Positions 14,752 through 15,286 of a stretch of DNA of 15,286 nt are shown piece after piece. The stretch lies in NCBI GenBank assembly GCA_945869505.1, contig CAMBOZ010000025.1, forward strand, positions 1-15,286. The letters run 5' to 3'. The notes below the pieces were generated by a model, which was not told where the DNA came from, did not search any database, and was given only the letters and a program-made list of their open reading frames with translations. The position numbers were made by a program, and so were the translations under genes. Source of the stretch: Bifidobacterium breve (lineage in GTDB: Bacteria; Actinomycetota; Actinomycetes; Nanopelagicales; Nanopelagicaceae). Within the stretch, counting starts at the first letter, position 1; each line of letters opens with the position of its first letter.

Positions 14752-14757
14752 TATCCT
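14752..14757 (+). promoter_or_regulatory. Possible -10 element before ylxR
   Basis: TATCCT is identical to the hexamer proposed for speB, with similar flanks (CGC or CGCC before, TT after). It lies 13 bases before ATG 14771. No convincing -35 is seen. It could add a promoter between nusA and ylxR. Confidence 0.3.
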
Positions 14758-14770
14758 TTAGCCTTAGTTG

Positions 14771-15055
14771 ATGGTGAAAGAAGCGACTGCAATGCGATTA
14801 AGTATCAAACCGATACGCACCTGCATCGTCTGTCGTAAATCGGAATCACCTTCACAACTACTTCGAGTCAACTGCATTGACGGGGTAATTACCCCAACGC
14901 AAGGCAGAAAATCTCAAGGTAGGGGAGCGTGGCTACACATTCAGTGTGGATACGTTGCTATAGAACGGAAAGCATTTAAATGGGCCTTCAAGCTCGATGA
15001 GATGCCAGATGTCACTCAATTCAAAAAGTTCCTTGAAGAACTTACAAAAGATTAG
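14771..15055 (+). CDS. ylxR: YlxR-family nucleic-acid-binding protein
   Basis: Small basic protein of the YlxR (DUF448) family, almost always encoded between nusA and infB; 94 residues from ATG 14771. The family signature RTCIVCRK is at 16-23, and GRGAWLH is at 49-55 followed by Cys58, giving the usual cysteine-containing RNA/DNA-binding fold. YlxR proteins have been linked to RNase P or to transcription in a few bacteria, but the general role is not settled. TTG 14768 and ATG 14792 are alternative starts; there is no clear Shine-Dalgarno. Its last codons contain one copy of a duplicated hyphenated palindrome. Confidence 0.9.
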   Translation: MVKEATAMRLSIKPIRTCIVCRKSESPSQLLRVNCIDGVITPTQGRKSQGRGAWLHIQCGYVAIERKAFKWAFKLDEMPDVTQFKKFLEELTKD

Positions 15056-15074
15056 AAAGTTCCAAAAAGAACTT
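15025..15074. repeat. Two copies of a 19-base hyphenated palindrome, 31 bases apart
   Basis: AAAGTTCCTTGAAGAACTT (15025-15043, inside the end of ylxR) and AAAGTTCCAAAAAGAACTT (15056-15074, just after its stop) match at 16 of 19 positions. Each contains AAGTTC, six bases, GAACTT. The 31-base offset is close to three helical turns, so paired protein binding is possible. A small duplication of the ylxR end would also produce it. Confidence 0.5.
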
Positions 15075-15143
15075 CTATAGATATGGATGCGAAAGATATG
15101 AAACTCAAATGAGCTCGTTCAGATTATGAGGTCGCAAAACTAA

Positions 15144-15187
15144 GGCTCGCATCCCTAGATAAATATCTAGAATAAAGATTGCGGGCC
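15144..15187 (+). promoter_or_regulatory. Folded leader element upstream of infB
   Basis: GGCTCGCA (15144-15151) pairs with TGCGGGCC (15180-15187) through eight pairs including one G-T wobble. Inside it, CTAGATA/TATCTAG (15155-15161 and 15164-15170) forms a second AT-rich stem. The element ends six bases before the infB Shine-Dalgarno. No T-run follows, so a terminator is unlikely. The rest of the 146-base gap holds no gene; a nine-codon ORF at 15083 lacks a ribosome site. Confidence 0.4.
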
Positions 15188-15201
15188 AAGACAGGAGAAA
15201 T

Positions 15202-15286
15202 GTGTCAAAGGTCCGCGTACATGAGTTGGCAAAACAACTCGGTATGGAGAGCAAGGTTGTTCTTGCAAAACTCCAAGAAATGGGCG
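15202..15286 (+). CDS. infB: Translation initiation factor IF-2, N-terminal start (3' end outside window)
   Basis: The last 85 bases encode the first 28 residues of IF-2, the GTPase that brings initiator tRNA to the ribosome. The sequence SKVRVHELAKQLGMESKVVL is the conserved N-terminal IF2 domain of Actinobacteria. The start is GTG 15202, with AGGAG at 15193-15197 only four bases upstream, slightly closer than usual; an overlapping ATG at 15200 is out of frame. The position after nusA and ylxR is the standard one. The GTPase domain is outside the window. Confidence 0.93.
   Translation, partial: MSKVRVHELAKQLGMESKVVLAKLQEMG

Noticed and set aside
15028..15071. LexA/SOS box reading of the GTTC...GAAC elements
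   Set aside because: Actinobacterial SOS boxes have GAAC-N4-GTTC; here the arms are in the opposite order (GTTC-N6-GAAC).
15083..15112. Nine-codon ORF between ylxR and infB
   Set aside because: It has no ribosome-binding site and is too short to judge as a leader peptide; no codon bias of note.

Overview
The window looks like a chromosomal segment of a streamlined, moderately low-GC actinobacterium. The best guess is the freshwater acI / Nanopelagicales type. The evidence is the run of housekeeping genes dxr - rseP/rip1 - ispG - proS - rimP - nusA - ylxR - infB in actinobacterial order, actinobacterial-looking NusA, YlxR and IF2 sequences, very short intergenic gaps, a Tat-type lipoprotein signal on the binding protein, and A/T-rich third codon positions. 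All fourteen genes lie on the + strand. The lineage is an inference, because no 16S or other marker is present. No transposase, integrase, CRISPR array, phage gene, tRNA or rRNA was seen.

Positions 1-7156 form a polyamine block. It opens with the C-terminal third of an aldehyde dehydrogenase of the gamma-aminobutyraldehyde dehydrogenase type. A complete spermidine/putrescine-type ABC importer follows: Tat-lipoprotein binding protein (PotD), ATPase (PotA) and two permeases (PotB, PotC). It closes with an FAD-dependent amine oxidase-like protein and an agmatinase-family ureohydrolase. A coherent reading is import of polyamines, oxidative deamination to an aminoaldehyde, oxidation of the aldehyde to GABA or a related acid, and supply of putrescine from agmatine (or hydrolysis of another guanidino compound). 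The short gaps before potD, before the oxidase and at the ureohydrolase start each carry inverted repeats, so this block shows more regulatory structure than the rest.

Positions 7171-12414 hold dxr and ispG (two steps of the MEP isoprenoid pathway) flanking a site-2 intramembrane protease, then prolyl-tRNA synthetase. A TauE/SafE-family permease (12416-13201) follows proS with one base between them and sits just before the rimP-nusA-ylxR-infB translation/transcription cluster. The window ends 28 codons into infB.

Two modes of translation start can be seen. potD, potC, the oxidase, rimP and infB have Shine-Dalgarno sequences. speB and proS (and less clearly ispG) have a -10-like hexamer only 6-7 bases before the ATG and no Shine-Dalgarno, which suggests leaderless mRNAs. 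I found no clearly novel protein system. The most unusual signals are non-coding: a strong Shine-Dalgarno separated from its start codon by a perfect 19-base palindrome (oxidase gene), an inverted repeat bracketing the potD -10 element, a palindrome centred on the speB start codon, and a duplicated hyphenated palindrome plus a folded leader before infB.
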